NCBI RefSeq assembly: GCF_029626035.1
Contig: NZ_JARUBE010000003.1
Location: 6,510,001 to 6,574,000 of the forward strand
Reading direction: 5' to 3'
From: Micromonospora sp. WMMD980
GTDB taxonomy: Bacteria; Actinomycetota; Actinomycetes; Mycobacteriales; Micromonosporaceae
Length of the DNA stretch: 64,000 bases
The stretch's first letter is position 1, and the number at the start of each line of letters is the position of its first letter. Shown one piece after another: positions 33,272-41,545 of the stretch. Under the pieces are notes generated by a model. It did not search any database. It saw only the letters and a list, made by a program, of their open reading frames with translations, and was not told the DNA's origin. The position numbers were made by a program, and so were the translations under genes.

Positions 33272-33891
33272 CCGCCGTGTTCAGCCACGGGCGGCTCCGG
33301 CTCTATCTGCTCAAGCTCCTCGACGACGGGCCGAAGCACGGCTACGAGCTGATCCGCCTGCTGGAGGAGCGCTTCCTCGGGCACTACGCGCCCAGCGCCG
33401 GCACCATCTATCCCCGCTTGCAACGGCTGGAGGTGGAGGAGCTGGTCACCCACACCGCGGCGGGTGGGCGCAAGGTCTACGAGATCACCGAGGCCGGGCG
33501 TGGCGAGCTGCGGCAGCGCGCCGACGAGCTGGCCACGCTGGAGGCCGACATCAGCGCCTCCGTGGAGGATCTCGCCGCGCTGGCCGGCGAGATCCGCACC
33601 GAGGTACGCGGCTCCGCGCGCGACCTGAAGCGGGAGCTGCGCGAGGCGACCCGGCAGACCCGACAGGGCCGCTGGGCGCCGCCACCGCCCACCGTGCGTT
33701 CCCACGGCAACGGCAGCGGCACCCGGCCCGCCGATTCGTCGCTGCACGCCGAGTTCGACGAGCGGCTGGCCGCGTTCACCGTCGAGGTCGGCGCGCTGGT
33801 GCGGGCCGGGCGGCTCAGCGACAACCAGCTCCGCACCGCGATCCGACTGCTCGACGGCGCGCTCGACGGGCTGCGCCGACTACTCCGCTGA
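33268..33891 (+). CDS. PadR-family transcriptional regulator
   Basis: The 207-residue protein has a PadR winged helix at residues 8-85 (LRLYLLKLLDDGPKHGYEL, SAGTIYPRLQRLEVEELV, KVYEITEAGRGEL). A coiled-coil-like dimerisation region follows at about 85-135, and then a second C-terminal helical segment (residues 155-207). It is probably an autorepressor of this operon that recognises the inverted repeat at 32337-32375. Translation is coupled to the DUF4097 gene through GTGA. Confidence 0.92.
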   Translation: MTAVFSHGRLRLYLLKLLDDGPKHGYELIRLLEERFLGHYAPSAGTIYPRLQRLEVEELVTHTAAGGRKVYEITEAGRGELRQRADELATLEADISASVEDLAALAGEIRTEVRGSARDLKRELREATRQTRQGRWAPPPPTVRSHGNGSGTRPADSSLHAEFDERLAAFTVEVGALVRAGRLSDNQLRTAIRLLDGALDGLRRLLR

Positions 33892-33896
33892 TCTCA

Positions 33897-33913
33897 CAGG
33901 TTGTTTCCAGCTT
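33897..33913 (+). promoter_or_regulatory. Direct-repeat box upstream of the response regulator
   Basis: CAGGTTGTTTCCAGCTT contains two CAG-centred half-sites 11 bp apart, one helical turn, the geometry used by OmpR/PhoP-family dimers. A matching box (CAGGCTGATTCCAGGCT) precedes the HtrA-like protease at 36215-36231. Thirteen of the 17 bases agree between the two. Confidence 0.6.
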
Positions 33914-33943
33914 CCGCCCAGCGCGGCCGCAGCCGGAGCACGG

Positions 33944-34657
33944 ATGATGGGTGCCATGGCGGCTACCCAGACCGAGGCCCGACTGCTCGTCGTCGAGGAC
34001 GACCCCAACATCCTCGAACTGCTCTCCGCGAGCCTGCGCTTCGCGGGCTTCGACGTGGCGACCGCGACCAGCGGCAGCGCGGCGCTGCACGCCGCCAAGG
34101 ACCACCGGCCCGACCTGGTCGTGCTCGACGTGATGCTGCCCGACCTCGACGGCTTCGAGGTCATCCGGATGCTGCGCGAGGGTGGCACGCGGACCCCGGT
34201 GGTGTTCCTGACCGCGCGGGACGCCACCGACGACAAGATCCGGGGGCTGACGCTCGGCGGCGACGACTACGTCACCAAGCCGTTCAGCCTGGAGGAGCTG
34301 ACCGCCCGGATCCGGGCCGTGCTGCGGCGCACCGCGACCGGCGAGCAGGCCCCGTCCCGGCTCACCTTCGCCGACCTGGAGCTGGACGAGGAGACCCACG
34401 AGGTGCACCGGGCCGGCCAGCGGGTGCAGCTCTCGCCGACCGAGTTCAAGCTGCTGCGCTACCTGATGCTCAACGCCAACCGGGTGCTCAGCAAGGCGCA
34501 GATCCTCGACCACGTGTGGAACTACGACTTCCGCGGTGACGACAACATCGTCGAGTCCTACATCTCCTACCTGCGGCGCAAGGTCGACAACACCCAGCCC
34601 CGGCTCATCCACACCCTGCGCGGGGTCGGCTATGTGCTGCGCAAGCCGGCGGCGTGA
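33944..34657 (+). CDS. OmpR/PhoP-family response regulator
   Basis: A 237-residue two-component regulator. The receiver domain has the acidic pair in VVEDDPNILELL, the phospho-Asp in LVVLDVMLPDLDG, Thr in FLTARDATDDK and Lys in DDYVTKPFSLEEL. A winged-helix DNA-binding domain follows (SPTEFKLLRYLMLNANRVLS, VESYISYLRRKVD, LRGVGYVLRKP). The receiver resembles mycobacterial PhoP and TcrX more than MprA. GGAG five bases before ATG 33944 supports that start; ATG 33947 is possible. The stop overlaps the kinase start (GTGA). A direct-repeat box just upstream suggests autoregulation. Confidence 0.92.
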   Translation: MMGAMAATQTEARLLVVEDDPNILELLSASLRFAGFDVATATSGSAALHAAKDHRPDLVVLDVMLPDLDGFEVIRMLREGGTRTPVVFLTARDATDDKIRGLTLGGDDYVTKPFSLEELTARIRAVLRRTATGEQAPSRLTFADLELDEETHEVHRAGQRVQLSPTEFKLLRYLMLNANRVLSKAQILDHVWNYDFRGDDNIVESYISYLRRKVDNTQPRLIHTLRGVGYVLRKPAA

Positions 34658-36199
34658 ACGCCCTCCACGACGCGAAGGGCTGGGTACGCACCGTTCCGCT
34701 CCGCCTGAAGCTGGTCGCCTCGGTCCTCGCGCTCGTGGCGGCGGCACTGCTGGTGATCAGCGTCTCCACCGCCTACTTCCTGCACAGCTATCTGGTGGGC
34801 CAGATCGACGCCGAGCTGCGGGACTCGGTGAACCGGTTCGAGTCGATCCCGCCGGCCGGCATCACGTTGCCCAGCGACTACCTCGTGGTGCTGACCGACC
34901 GGAGCACCGGCGAGATCAAGGGTGTCGCCTACGACACCGGCCGCTTCCAGGAGCGGGACCTGCCCACGTGGCCCGCCAACGCGGCCGGCTTCCAGGCCCG
35001 GGAGGGCGATCCCTCCACGGTGCGGGCGCGGGACAGCTCGGTGCGGTGGCGGGTGCTCTACACGCAACTGCCGAACGGGCAGATGGCCGTGATCGGCGAG
35101 CACCTGACCGACGTCGACCAGGCGGTGCGCCAACTCATCTGGATCGACCTGCTGGTGGGTGGCGCGGTGCTGATCATCCTGGCGTCGGTCGGCGCGGGCA
35201 TCGTGCGTACCAGTCTCAAGCCGCTGGTGGAGATCGAGCGGACCGCGGCGGCCATCGCCGGCGGCGACCTGACCCGGCGGGTGCCCGACCCGGAGGAGGG
35301 GCGGCCGTGCCCGACCTCCGAGCTGGGTCGGCTCTCCCGAGCGCTGAACGCGATGCTGGCGCAGATCGAGGCCGCGTTCACCGCGCGGGGCCGCCTCCGA
35401 GGCGGCGGCGCGCAGCGCCGAGATGGGCGCCCGGGACGCCGCCGCGTACGCGCAGGCGTCCGAGGCCCGGGCGCGCCGCTCGGAGGAGCGGATGCGGCAG
35501 TTCATCGCGGACGCCTCACACGAGCTGCGGACGCCGCTGACCACGATCCGCGGCTTCGCCGAGCTGTACCGGCAGGGTGCCGCGCGCGCCCCGGAGCAGA
35601 CCGCCGACCTGCTGCGCCGCATCGAGGACGAGGCGTCCCGGATGGGGCTGCTGGTCGAGGACCTGCTGCTGCTGGCGCGGATGGACCGGGAGCGGCCGAT
35701 CGCGTTGGCCCCGGTGGAGCTGCCGGTGCTGGCGTCCGACGCGGTGGCGGCCGCCCGGGTGGTCGACCCGGACCGGCGGATCGAGCTGGAGCGGGAACCG
35801 GGCGCGGGCCCGCTGGTGGTGCTCGGTGACGACGCCCGGCTGCGGCAGGTGATCGGTAACCTGATGACCAACGCGCTCACCCACACCCCGTCGGACGCCG
35901 CGGTCACGCTGCGGCTGCGGGCGGAGCCGGGAAACCTCGCCGTGGTGGAGGTGGCGGACACCGGCCCCGGTCTGACCCCGGAGCAGGCGGAGCGGGTCTT
36001 CGAGCGCTTCTACCGGGTGGACGCCGCCCGGACCCGCCGGGCCGGCCGGCCGACCAGCACCGGCCTCGGCCTGGCCATCGTCGCCGCGCTGGTGGCGGCG
36101 CACCACGGCACGGTGGAGGCGGCGGAGACGCCCGGTGGCGGTGCGACGTTCCGGGTGAAGCTGCCGCTGCTGCCCGACGCGCCCGAGCCGGGCGAGTGA
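34654..36199 (+). pseudogene. Two-component sensor histidine kinase, frameshifted in this sequence
   Basis: Two overlapping frames together encode one ordinary kinase. Frame one, from GTG 34654, holds the first membrane helix (around residues 18-45), an extracytoplasmic sensor of about 115 residues, the second helix and HAMP (TSLKPLVEIERTAAAIAGG), up to IEAAFTAR. Frame two continues as AASEAAARSAEMGARDAAA, the H-box DASHELRTPLTTIRGF, the N-box NLMTNALTHTP, DTGPGLTP, FERFYRVD and GLGLAIVAALV, ending at 36199. Removing one G from the GGGG run at 35387-35390 restores the full reading frame. The damage is either a real null allele or a sequencing error. Partner of the regulator at 33944. Confidence 0.88.
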
Positions 36200-36214
36200 C
36201 TTACAGAAAACATT

Positions 36215-36231
36215 CAGGCTGATTCCAGGCT
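36215..36231 (+). promoter_or_regulatory. Direct-repeat box upstream of the HtrA-like protease
   Basis: CAGGCTGATTCCAGGCT again has two half-sites 11 bp apart and matches the box before the response regulator gene. It lies 31 bases before the protease start and 16 bases after the kinase stop, so the protease probably has its own regulated promoter rather than relying only on read-through. Confidence 0.6.
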
Positions 36232-36261
36232 GGTGACAGTGCCACGGGGAAAGCTGTAGGC

Positions 36262-37785
36262 ATGACCGACCACGAGACCGAGCCGCAGCGGTCGCCGGCA
36301 CCCGCCGACGCCGAGCCGTCGCACCACACCGCCGAGCTGCCCCGCGTCCAGAGCGGGACATCGGACTCCACCCCGGCCGCCGCGTCGGTTCCGGCCGACT
36401 CCCCGGCCGCCGGAACCACCCCGCCCGCCGACACCCCGGCCAGCCCGTACGCGCCCGCGTCCGGCGCGCCGGCCGGCCCGTACGGCCCGCCGGCCGCGAC
36501 CCCGGCCAGCCCGTACGCCCCGCAGTACCCGGGTTCCGGGCAGCCGCAGCAGCCGCATCCCTGGTACGGGGGACAGCAGCACGGCTGGGCCCAGCAGGGT
36601 GGCACCGGCTACTCGCAGCCGTCCGGCGGCCCGGTGCCGACCTACCAGGCACAGCCCGGGCACCAGCCCTACCAGCAGCACCAGCACCACCAGGCGGGGC
36701 AGCCGGTCCCGCCGTGGGGCCAGCCGCAGCCGGCGCGGCCCAGCCGGGCCGGCAAGTTCATCGGCGCGGGTGCGCTGGCGCTGGCCCTGATGCTCGGCTC
36801 CGGTGTGGCCGGCGGCGCGCTGGCGCTGGCTTTCGACGGGGGCGGGGGGCCCGCCCGCACCTACTCCGCCGCCCCCGTGATCAACAGCGCCGACCTGCCC
36901 AAGATCGCGGCTTCCGTCCAGGACAGCATCGTCACGATCATGACGGACAGCGGTGAGGGCTCCGGGGTGATCCTCAGCGCCGACGGATTCGTGCTGACCA
37001 ACAACCACGTGGTCGCCTCCGCGAGTGGCGACACGGTGAAGGTGGTCTTCGCCGACGGCAAGACCGCCCCGGCGAAGATCGTCGGGACCGACCCGAAGAC
37101 CGACCTCGCGGTGGTCAAGGCCAGCGGCGTCAGCGGCCTGAAGGCGGCCAAGTTCGGCGACAGCGACGGCATGCAGGTCGGCGACCAGGTGCTCGCGCTG
37201 GGCAGCCCGCTCGGCCTGCAGGGTTCGGTGACCGCCGGCATCCTCAGCGCCCGCGACCGCACCATCTCGGCCGGCGAGGGTGGCCAGCAGCAGAGCCCGC
37301 AGGGCGCCAGCTCGATCTCCGGCCTGCTGCAGACCGACGCCCCGATCAACCCGGGCAACTCCGGCGGCGCGCTGGTCAACACCCGGGGCGAGGTGATCGG
37401 CATCAACACCGCGATCGCCACCGCCGGGCAGGGCAGCAACGGCAACATCGGCGTCGGCTTCGCCATCCCGAGCAACAAGGCCAAGGACGTGGCCGAGAAG
37501 CTCCAGCGCGGCGAGAAGATCAGCCACCCGTCGCTCGGGGTCAGCGTGAACGCCGCCGAGGACGGTGGCGCGCTCGTCGCCGCCGTCACCCCGGGCAGCG
37601 CCGCCGAGAAGGCCGGGATCCAGCGCGGCGACGTGATCACCAAGTTCGGCGACAAGCCGATCAACGACTCCAACGACCTGGTCGGCGCGGTGCAGGCCGG
37701 CAAGGTCGGCGACCGGGTCGAGGTCCAGTTCAAGCGAAACGGATCCGACGAGAAGGCAACCGTGACGCTCGCCGAGACGTCATAG
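36262..37785 (+). CDS. HtrA/PepD-like membrane-anchored serine protease
   Basis: The 507-residue protein is organised as follows. A long disordered N-terminus (residues 1-160) is rich in Pro, Ala, Gln, Tyr and His. A single membrane helix spans about 166-190 (AGALALALMLGSGVAGGALAL). The trypsin-like S1C domain has His in FVLTNNHVVAS, Asp in DPKTDLAVVK and Ser in NPGNSGGALVN. A C-terminal PDZ domain (AAVTPGSAAEKAGIQRGDVI) ends the protein. The protease domain lies outside the membrane and handles misfolded envelope proteins. The order regulator, kinase, HtrA protease recalls mycobacterial mprA-mprB-pepD, and a shared DNA box links protease and regulator. Confidence 0.92.
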   Translation: MTDHETEPQRSPAPADAEPSHHTAELPRVQSGTSDSTPAAASVPADSPAAGTTPPADTPASPYAPASGAPAGPYGPPAATPASPYAPQYPGSGQPQQPHPWYGGQQHGWAQQGGTGYSQPSGGPVPTYQAQPGHQPYQQHQHHQAGQPVPPWGQPQPARPSRAGKFIGAGALALALMLGSGVAGGALALAFDGGGGPARTYSAAPVINSADLPKIAASVQDSIVTIMTDSGEGSGVILSADGFVLTNNHVVASASGDTVKVVFADGKTAPAKIVGTDPKTDLAVVKASGVSGLKAAKFGDSDGMQVGDQVLALGSPLGLQGSVTAGILSARDRTISAGEGGQQQSPQGASSISGLLQTDAPINPGNSGGALVNTRGEVIGINTAIATAGQGSNGNIGVGFAIPSNKAKDVAEKLQRGEKISHPSLGVSVNAAEDGGALVAAVTPGSAAEKAGIQRGDVITKFGDKPINDSNDLVGAVQAGKVGDRVEVQFKRNGSDEKATVTLAETS

Positions 37786-37808
37786 TCCCCAAGACCTGCC
37801 TCCCTCCC

Positions 37809-37857
37809 GGGCGGCGGGCGACGGAGCCAAGGGGGTTGGCTCCGCCGCCCGCCGCCC
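37809..37857. terminator. Very strong terminator after the HtrA-like protease
   Basis: A 22-bp stem with a single A-C mismatch (GGGCGGCGGGCG...CGGAGCCAA against its complement) around a GGGGG loop, 24 bases after the stop. The rest of the gap to 37951 holds only the next gene's promoter. Confidence 0.85.
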
Positions 37858-37950
37858 CTCTTCGTCTCTCCCCGCACCGCCGTTTACCGCGTGCCGCCTC
37901 GGGAACCCGTCGCCGATCGGATACGCCGGGGGACCAGCGGGGAGGGACTC

Positions 37951-39069
37951 ATGGCCGTGAACCAGCCGTCGCCGGAGCGCGCGCGGGCCGGGCCCCTCCG
38001 GATCGCGATGGTGGTCCCGCCGTGGCTGTCCGTGCCGCCCCCCGGCTACGGCGGACTGGAGACCCTGGTGGCCGGGCTGGTCGACGCGCTGATCGACCGG
38101 GGGCACGCGGTGACGCTCTTCGGCGCCGGCACCGAGCACGGCACCGCCGCCGAGTTCGTCTCGACCTGCGACGAACTCCAGTACGACCGGATGGGCGAGT
38201 CGCTGCCCGAGCTGGCCCACCTGGCCCACGTCGACCGGCTGCTCGACCCGGCGGACTTCGACCTGGTGCACGACCACAGCACCATCGGCCCGCTGGTCGC
38301 CGGCCGGCGTCGGGTGCCCACCGTGGCGACCGTGCACGGCAACCCGGTGGGCGAGTACGGCACCGTGCTGAGCAACACCGACCGGGGGGTCGGCCTGATC
38401 GCGATCTCGCACGCCCAGCGTCGGGCCAACGCCGGCCTGCCCTGGGTCGGCACGGTGCACAACGCGATGCCGTTGCGGGACTTTCCGCACAAGCGGGCGC
38501 CGGGGCGCGGGCCGGTGCTCTGGCTCGCCCGGTTCAGCCCGGACAAGGGCCCCGACGTGGCGATCCGGGCCTGCCGGGCGGCCGGGTTGCCACTCACCCT
38601 GGCCGGCAAGTGCAACGAGCCGGCCGAGCGCCGCTATCTCGAGCAGGTGGTCGGGCCGCTGCTGGACGACGACGTCGACCTGGTGGTGAACGCCGACCGC
38701 GACACCGTGCTCCGGCTGCTGCTCGACGCCCGCTGCCTGGTCATGCCGATCCAGTGGGCCGAGCCGTTCGGCATGGTGATGGTGGAGGCCATGGCGACCG
38801 GGACGCCCGTGGTGGCGTTGCGCCGCGGGGCGGTGCCGGAACTGGTCCGTCCGGGGCTCACCGGTCTGGTCTGCGACCGCACCGAGGAGTTGGCGGCGGC
38901 GTTGCGCGCGGTGGCCGACCTGGACCCGGCGGACTGCATCACGCACGTGGCGCGGAACTTCTCGGTGGAGCGGATGGCCGCCGACCACGAGGCGGTCTAC
39001 CGGGCCTTCCTCGCCGGCCGGGCGACGGCCGAGGGGCCCCGGGCGGTCGCCCGGCTCGTCGCCGGCTGA
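37951..39069 (+). CDS. Glycosyltransferase family 4 protein
   Basis: The 372-residue GT-B fold enzyme has the N-terminal loop VPPWLSVPPPGYGGLETLVAGL, which binds the acceptor, the hinge VLWLARFSPDKGPDVAIRAC and the nucleotide-sugar motif PIQWAEPFGMVMVEAMATGTPVV (EPFGMVMVEA is the family signature; Glu pair present). It is a retaining transferase acting in the cytosol; donor and acceptor cannot be inferred. ATG 37951 has GGGGAGGGA just upstream. It is convergent with the Ser/Thr kinase gene, with seven bases between the stops. Confidence 0.9.
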   Translation: MAVNQPSPERARAGPLRIAMVVPPWLSVPPPGYGGLETLVAGLVDALIDRGHAVTLFGAGTEHGTAAEFVSTCDELQYDRMGESLPELAHLAHVDRLLDPADFDLVHDHSTIGPLVAGRRRVPTVATVHGNPVGEYGTVLSNTDRGVGLIAISHAQRRANAGLPWVGTVHNAMPLRDFPHKRAPGRGPVLWLARFSPDKGPDVAIRACRAAGLPLTLAGKCNEPAERRYLEQVVGPLLDDDVDLVVNADRDTVLRLLLDARCLVMPIQWAEPFGMVMVEAMATGTPVVALRRGAVPELVRPGLTGLVCDRTEELAAALRAVADLDPADCITHVARNFSVERMAADHEAVYRAFLAGRATAEGPRAVARLVAG

Positions 39070-39076
39070 CCGCCGT

Positions 39077-40534
39077 TCAGGTGCGTCCGGCCACCAGGGC
39101 CGCCGCGGCGGCGTCGAGCTGCCGCGCGTACCCCGGGGTGATGCTGCCCTCGCGCCGGCGCTCGACGATCTTGCCGCGGAGCCGTTCCACGGCGGTGGTC
39201 ACCGCCCCCTCGTCGCTCGCCGCCACCGCGTTGCGCAGCAGGTTGCGCAGGTCCACCCCGACGTCCTCGCGGATCTGGCCGTCCGCCAGCCCGGCGGCGA
39301 TCAGCCCGTCCACCCGCTCGGCCGGGTCGGCGGCGTCGACCGACGGCGGTGTCGGGGCGGCGGTGCCCGGCGCGCCGCTCGGCTCGACCGGCGCCGTGGC
39401 GGTCGGGCCCTCGCCCGCCGGCGGAGCGTCGGTGGGCGCTTCCACCGGCCCGGCGGTCGGCAGCACCCGCGGGTCGGCCGTCCGGTCCGGGACCAGCGTC
39501 GGCGCCAGCAGCGCGGCGGCGGCGACCATTACCACGCCGGCGCCCGCCAGCAGCAGGGTTCGCCGCCGCTTCGGCGCGACCGTCGCCGGTGGGGCCGCCG
39601 GCCCGGGTGGCGTGGACGCCGGCGGCGCCGGCCGGGTCGGCGCGGACGTCAGCGCGGGCAGTGTCATCGTCGGCGCCAGCATGGTGGTGGCCTGCGGGTC
39701 GGCGGGCAACAACTGGTCGCGCAGCACGGCCGCCACCCGGTGCGCGGTGGGCCGCTGCCGCGGGTCGCGGGCCAGGCAGCGCAGGCAGATGTCCGCGACC
39801 GGCCGGGGCAGCCCGGGTACGCCGTCGAGCGTGGGCGGCGCGCTCTCCGCCAGCGCGGCGCCGAGCTGCTCCCAGGTGTCCGCCGGATACGGCGGTTGGC
39901 CGGTCAGCGTCTCGAAGAGCAGCACGCCCAGCGAGTAGACGTCGGTGGCCGGCTGGGCGGGCGCGCCGTCGAGCCGCTCCGGCGCCACGTACGCCGGGGT
40001 GCCGAACGTGCCGCCGTCCTCGTCCTCGTCCGGGGCGCCGACCCGGGTGGCGATGCCGAAGTCGAGCACCTTCGCCCCGACCCCGGTCATCATCACGTTG
40101 GCCGGGGTGACGTCGCGGTGCACGATGCCCAGCCGGTGCGCCGCGGCCAGCGCCTCGGCCACCTGGGCGCCGGTCTCCACCGCCGCCGGCCAGGGCAGCG
40201 GGCCCTCGGTCAGCCGGTGCTCCAGCTCCTCGCCGCTGAGCAGTTCCATCACCACGAACGAGGTGATCGAGCCGTCCGGGGCCACCGTCTCGCCGTAGTC
40301 GTGCACGGCGGTCACGTGCGGGTGGTCGAGCTGGGCGGCCGAGCGGGCCTCCTCGCGCACCATGTCGCGGAACCGGGCGTCGGCGGCGAGCGAGGGGGCG
40401 AGGACCTTCACCGCCACCACCCGGTCGAGGACCTCGTCGCGGGCCCGCCAGATCACCGACATGCCACCGGCGCCGATCCGGTCGATGAGCCGGTACCGCC
40501 GGGCCAGCAGACGGCCGGCCTGGAGTGTCGCCAT
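39077..40534 (-). CDS. Membrane Ser/Thr protein kinase (PknB-like Hanks type)
   Basis: This 485-residue kinase has the Gly-rich loop RIGAGGMSVIWRARDE, VAVKVLAPS Lys, catalytic HRDVTPANVMMT (Thr where Lys is usual after HRD-V), DFG in VLDFGIATR and the activation segment GTFGTPAYVAPERL. The kinase domain covers about residues 10-270. A Pro/Ala-rich linker, one membrane helix (about 330-355) and an extracytoplasmic domain of about 125 residues follow, with no PASTA repeats. HRDVTP in place of HRDLKP removes the usual catalytic-loop Lys, which deserves attention. ATG 40534 is preferred over GTG 40537. Confidence 0.9.
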   Translation of the reverse strand: MATLQAGRLLARRYRLIDRIGAGGMSVIWRARDEVLDRVVAVKVLAPSLAADARFRDMVREEARSAAQLDHPHVTAVHDYGETVAPDGSITSFVVMELLSGEELEHRLTEGPLPWPAAVETGAQVAEALAAAHRLGIVHRDVTPANVMMTGVGAKVLDFGIATRVGAPDEDEDGGTFGTPAYVAPERLDGAPAQPATDVYSLGVLLFETLTGQPPYPADTWEQLGAALAESAPPTLDGVPGLPRPVADICLRCLARDPRQRPTAHRVAAVLRDQLLPADPQATTMLAPTMTLPALTSAPTRPAPPASTPPGPAAPPATVAPKRRRTLLLAGAGVVMVAAAALLAPTLVPDRTADPRVLPTAGPVEAPTDAPPAGEGPTATAPVEPSGAPGTAAPTPPSVDAADPAERVDGLIAAGLADGQIREDVGVDLRNLLRNAVAASDEGAVTTAVERLRGKIVERRREGSITPGYARQLDAAAAALVAGRT

Positions 40535-40711
40535 CACCTCGCACCTGCCCTGGGCTCGGGAGCGCTACCAGGTTGCGGGAATGTGTCCGGCCTGTCAACG
40601 GGCCTCGATCTCCGGTGGCGCTGCGCGCCGCCGCGATGGCGTGGCGTGACCGGACGCCCGGCCCGGCGGCACGGCGGGCCGGGTTGTGGGCCGCGTGCCA
40701 GGATGAACGGC

Positions 40712-41545
40712 ATGGCAGGCGGTCCGGTGGCGTTCGTGCTCGGCGGTGGGGGAGTGCTGGGCGCGGTCGAGGTGGGCATGCTGCGGGCCCTGTTCCGCGC
40801 CCGGATCCAGCCCGACCTGGTGCTCGGCACGTCGATCGGCGCGGTCAACGGCGCCCTGGTCGCCGCCGACCCGACCGAGGCGGTCACCGACCGGCTGGTC
40901 CGACTCTGGGCCTCCCCGGAGGCGAGCGAGGTCTACGGCGACTCGGTCGCCCGGCAGTTGCGCCGGTTCGCCGCGCGCACCCACCTGCACTCGCCGCGAC
41001 CGCTGCGCCGGCTGCTGGAGAGTGAGCTGGGCGAGGCGACCACGTTCGCCGACCTGGCGGTGCCGTTCCGCTGCTGCGCCGCGAACATCGAACGCGCCGC
41101 CGAACACTGGTTCTCCGCCGGGCCGGTGGTGCCGGCGGTGCTCGCCTCCGCCTCGGTGCCCGGGCTGCTGCCACCCGCCCAGATCGCCGGCCAGCACTAC
41201 ATCGACGGCGGGGTGGTCAACTCGATCCCGGTCGGCGAGGCGGTGGCCGCCGGGGCGACCCGGATCTTCGTCCTCCAGGTGGGCCGGATCGAACGCGAGC
41301 TGAGCCCGCCGCGCCGGCCCTGGGAGATCGCCCAGGTCGCGTTCGAGATCGCCCGGCGGCACCGGTTCGCCCGGGAGATGGCGGGGCTGCCCGACGGCGT
41401 CGAGGTGCACGTGCTGCCGACCGGCGGCCTGGACCCGCGGGACGACAGCCCGTGGGCCTACCGGGACATGGCGGCGGTGGGGCGGCGGATCAGCCGGGCG
41501 TACACCGCCTCCCGCCGCTACCTGGACACCGCGCTGGACCGCTGA
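40712..41545 (+). CDS. Patatin-like phospholipase
   Basis: The 277-residue protein has all patatin motifs: the Gly-rich oxyanion loop VLGGGGVLGAVEVGML, nucleophile GTSIGAVNGALV (GxSxG) and the catalytic Asp in YIDGGVVNSIPV. It is a Ser-Asp dyad lipid acyl hydrolase. AGGA at 40700-40703 sits eight bases before ATG 40712; ATG 40703 would be too close. The next gene, an acyltransferase, begins within its stop codon (TGATG), so the pair may remodel phospholipid acyl chains. It is divergent from the Ser/Thr kinase gene, and the gap holds a 9-bp GC hairpin (40657-40683). Confidence 0.9.
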   Translation: MAGGPVAFVLGGGGVLGAVEVGMLRALFRARIQPDLVLGTSIGAVNGALVAADPTEAVTDRLVRLWASPEASEVYGDSVARQLRRFAARTHLHSPRPLRRLLESELGEATTFADLAVPFRCCAANIERAAEHWFSAGPVVPAVLASASVPGLLPPAQIAGQHYIDGGVVNSIPVGEAVAAGATRIFVLQVGRIERELSPPRRPWEIAQVAFEIARRHRFAREMAGLPDGVEVHVLPTGGLDPRDDSPWAYRDMAAVGRRISRAYTASRRYLDTALDR

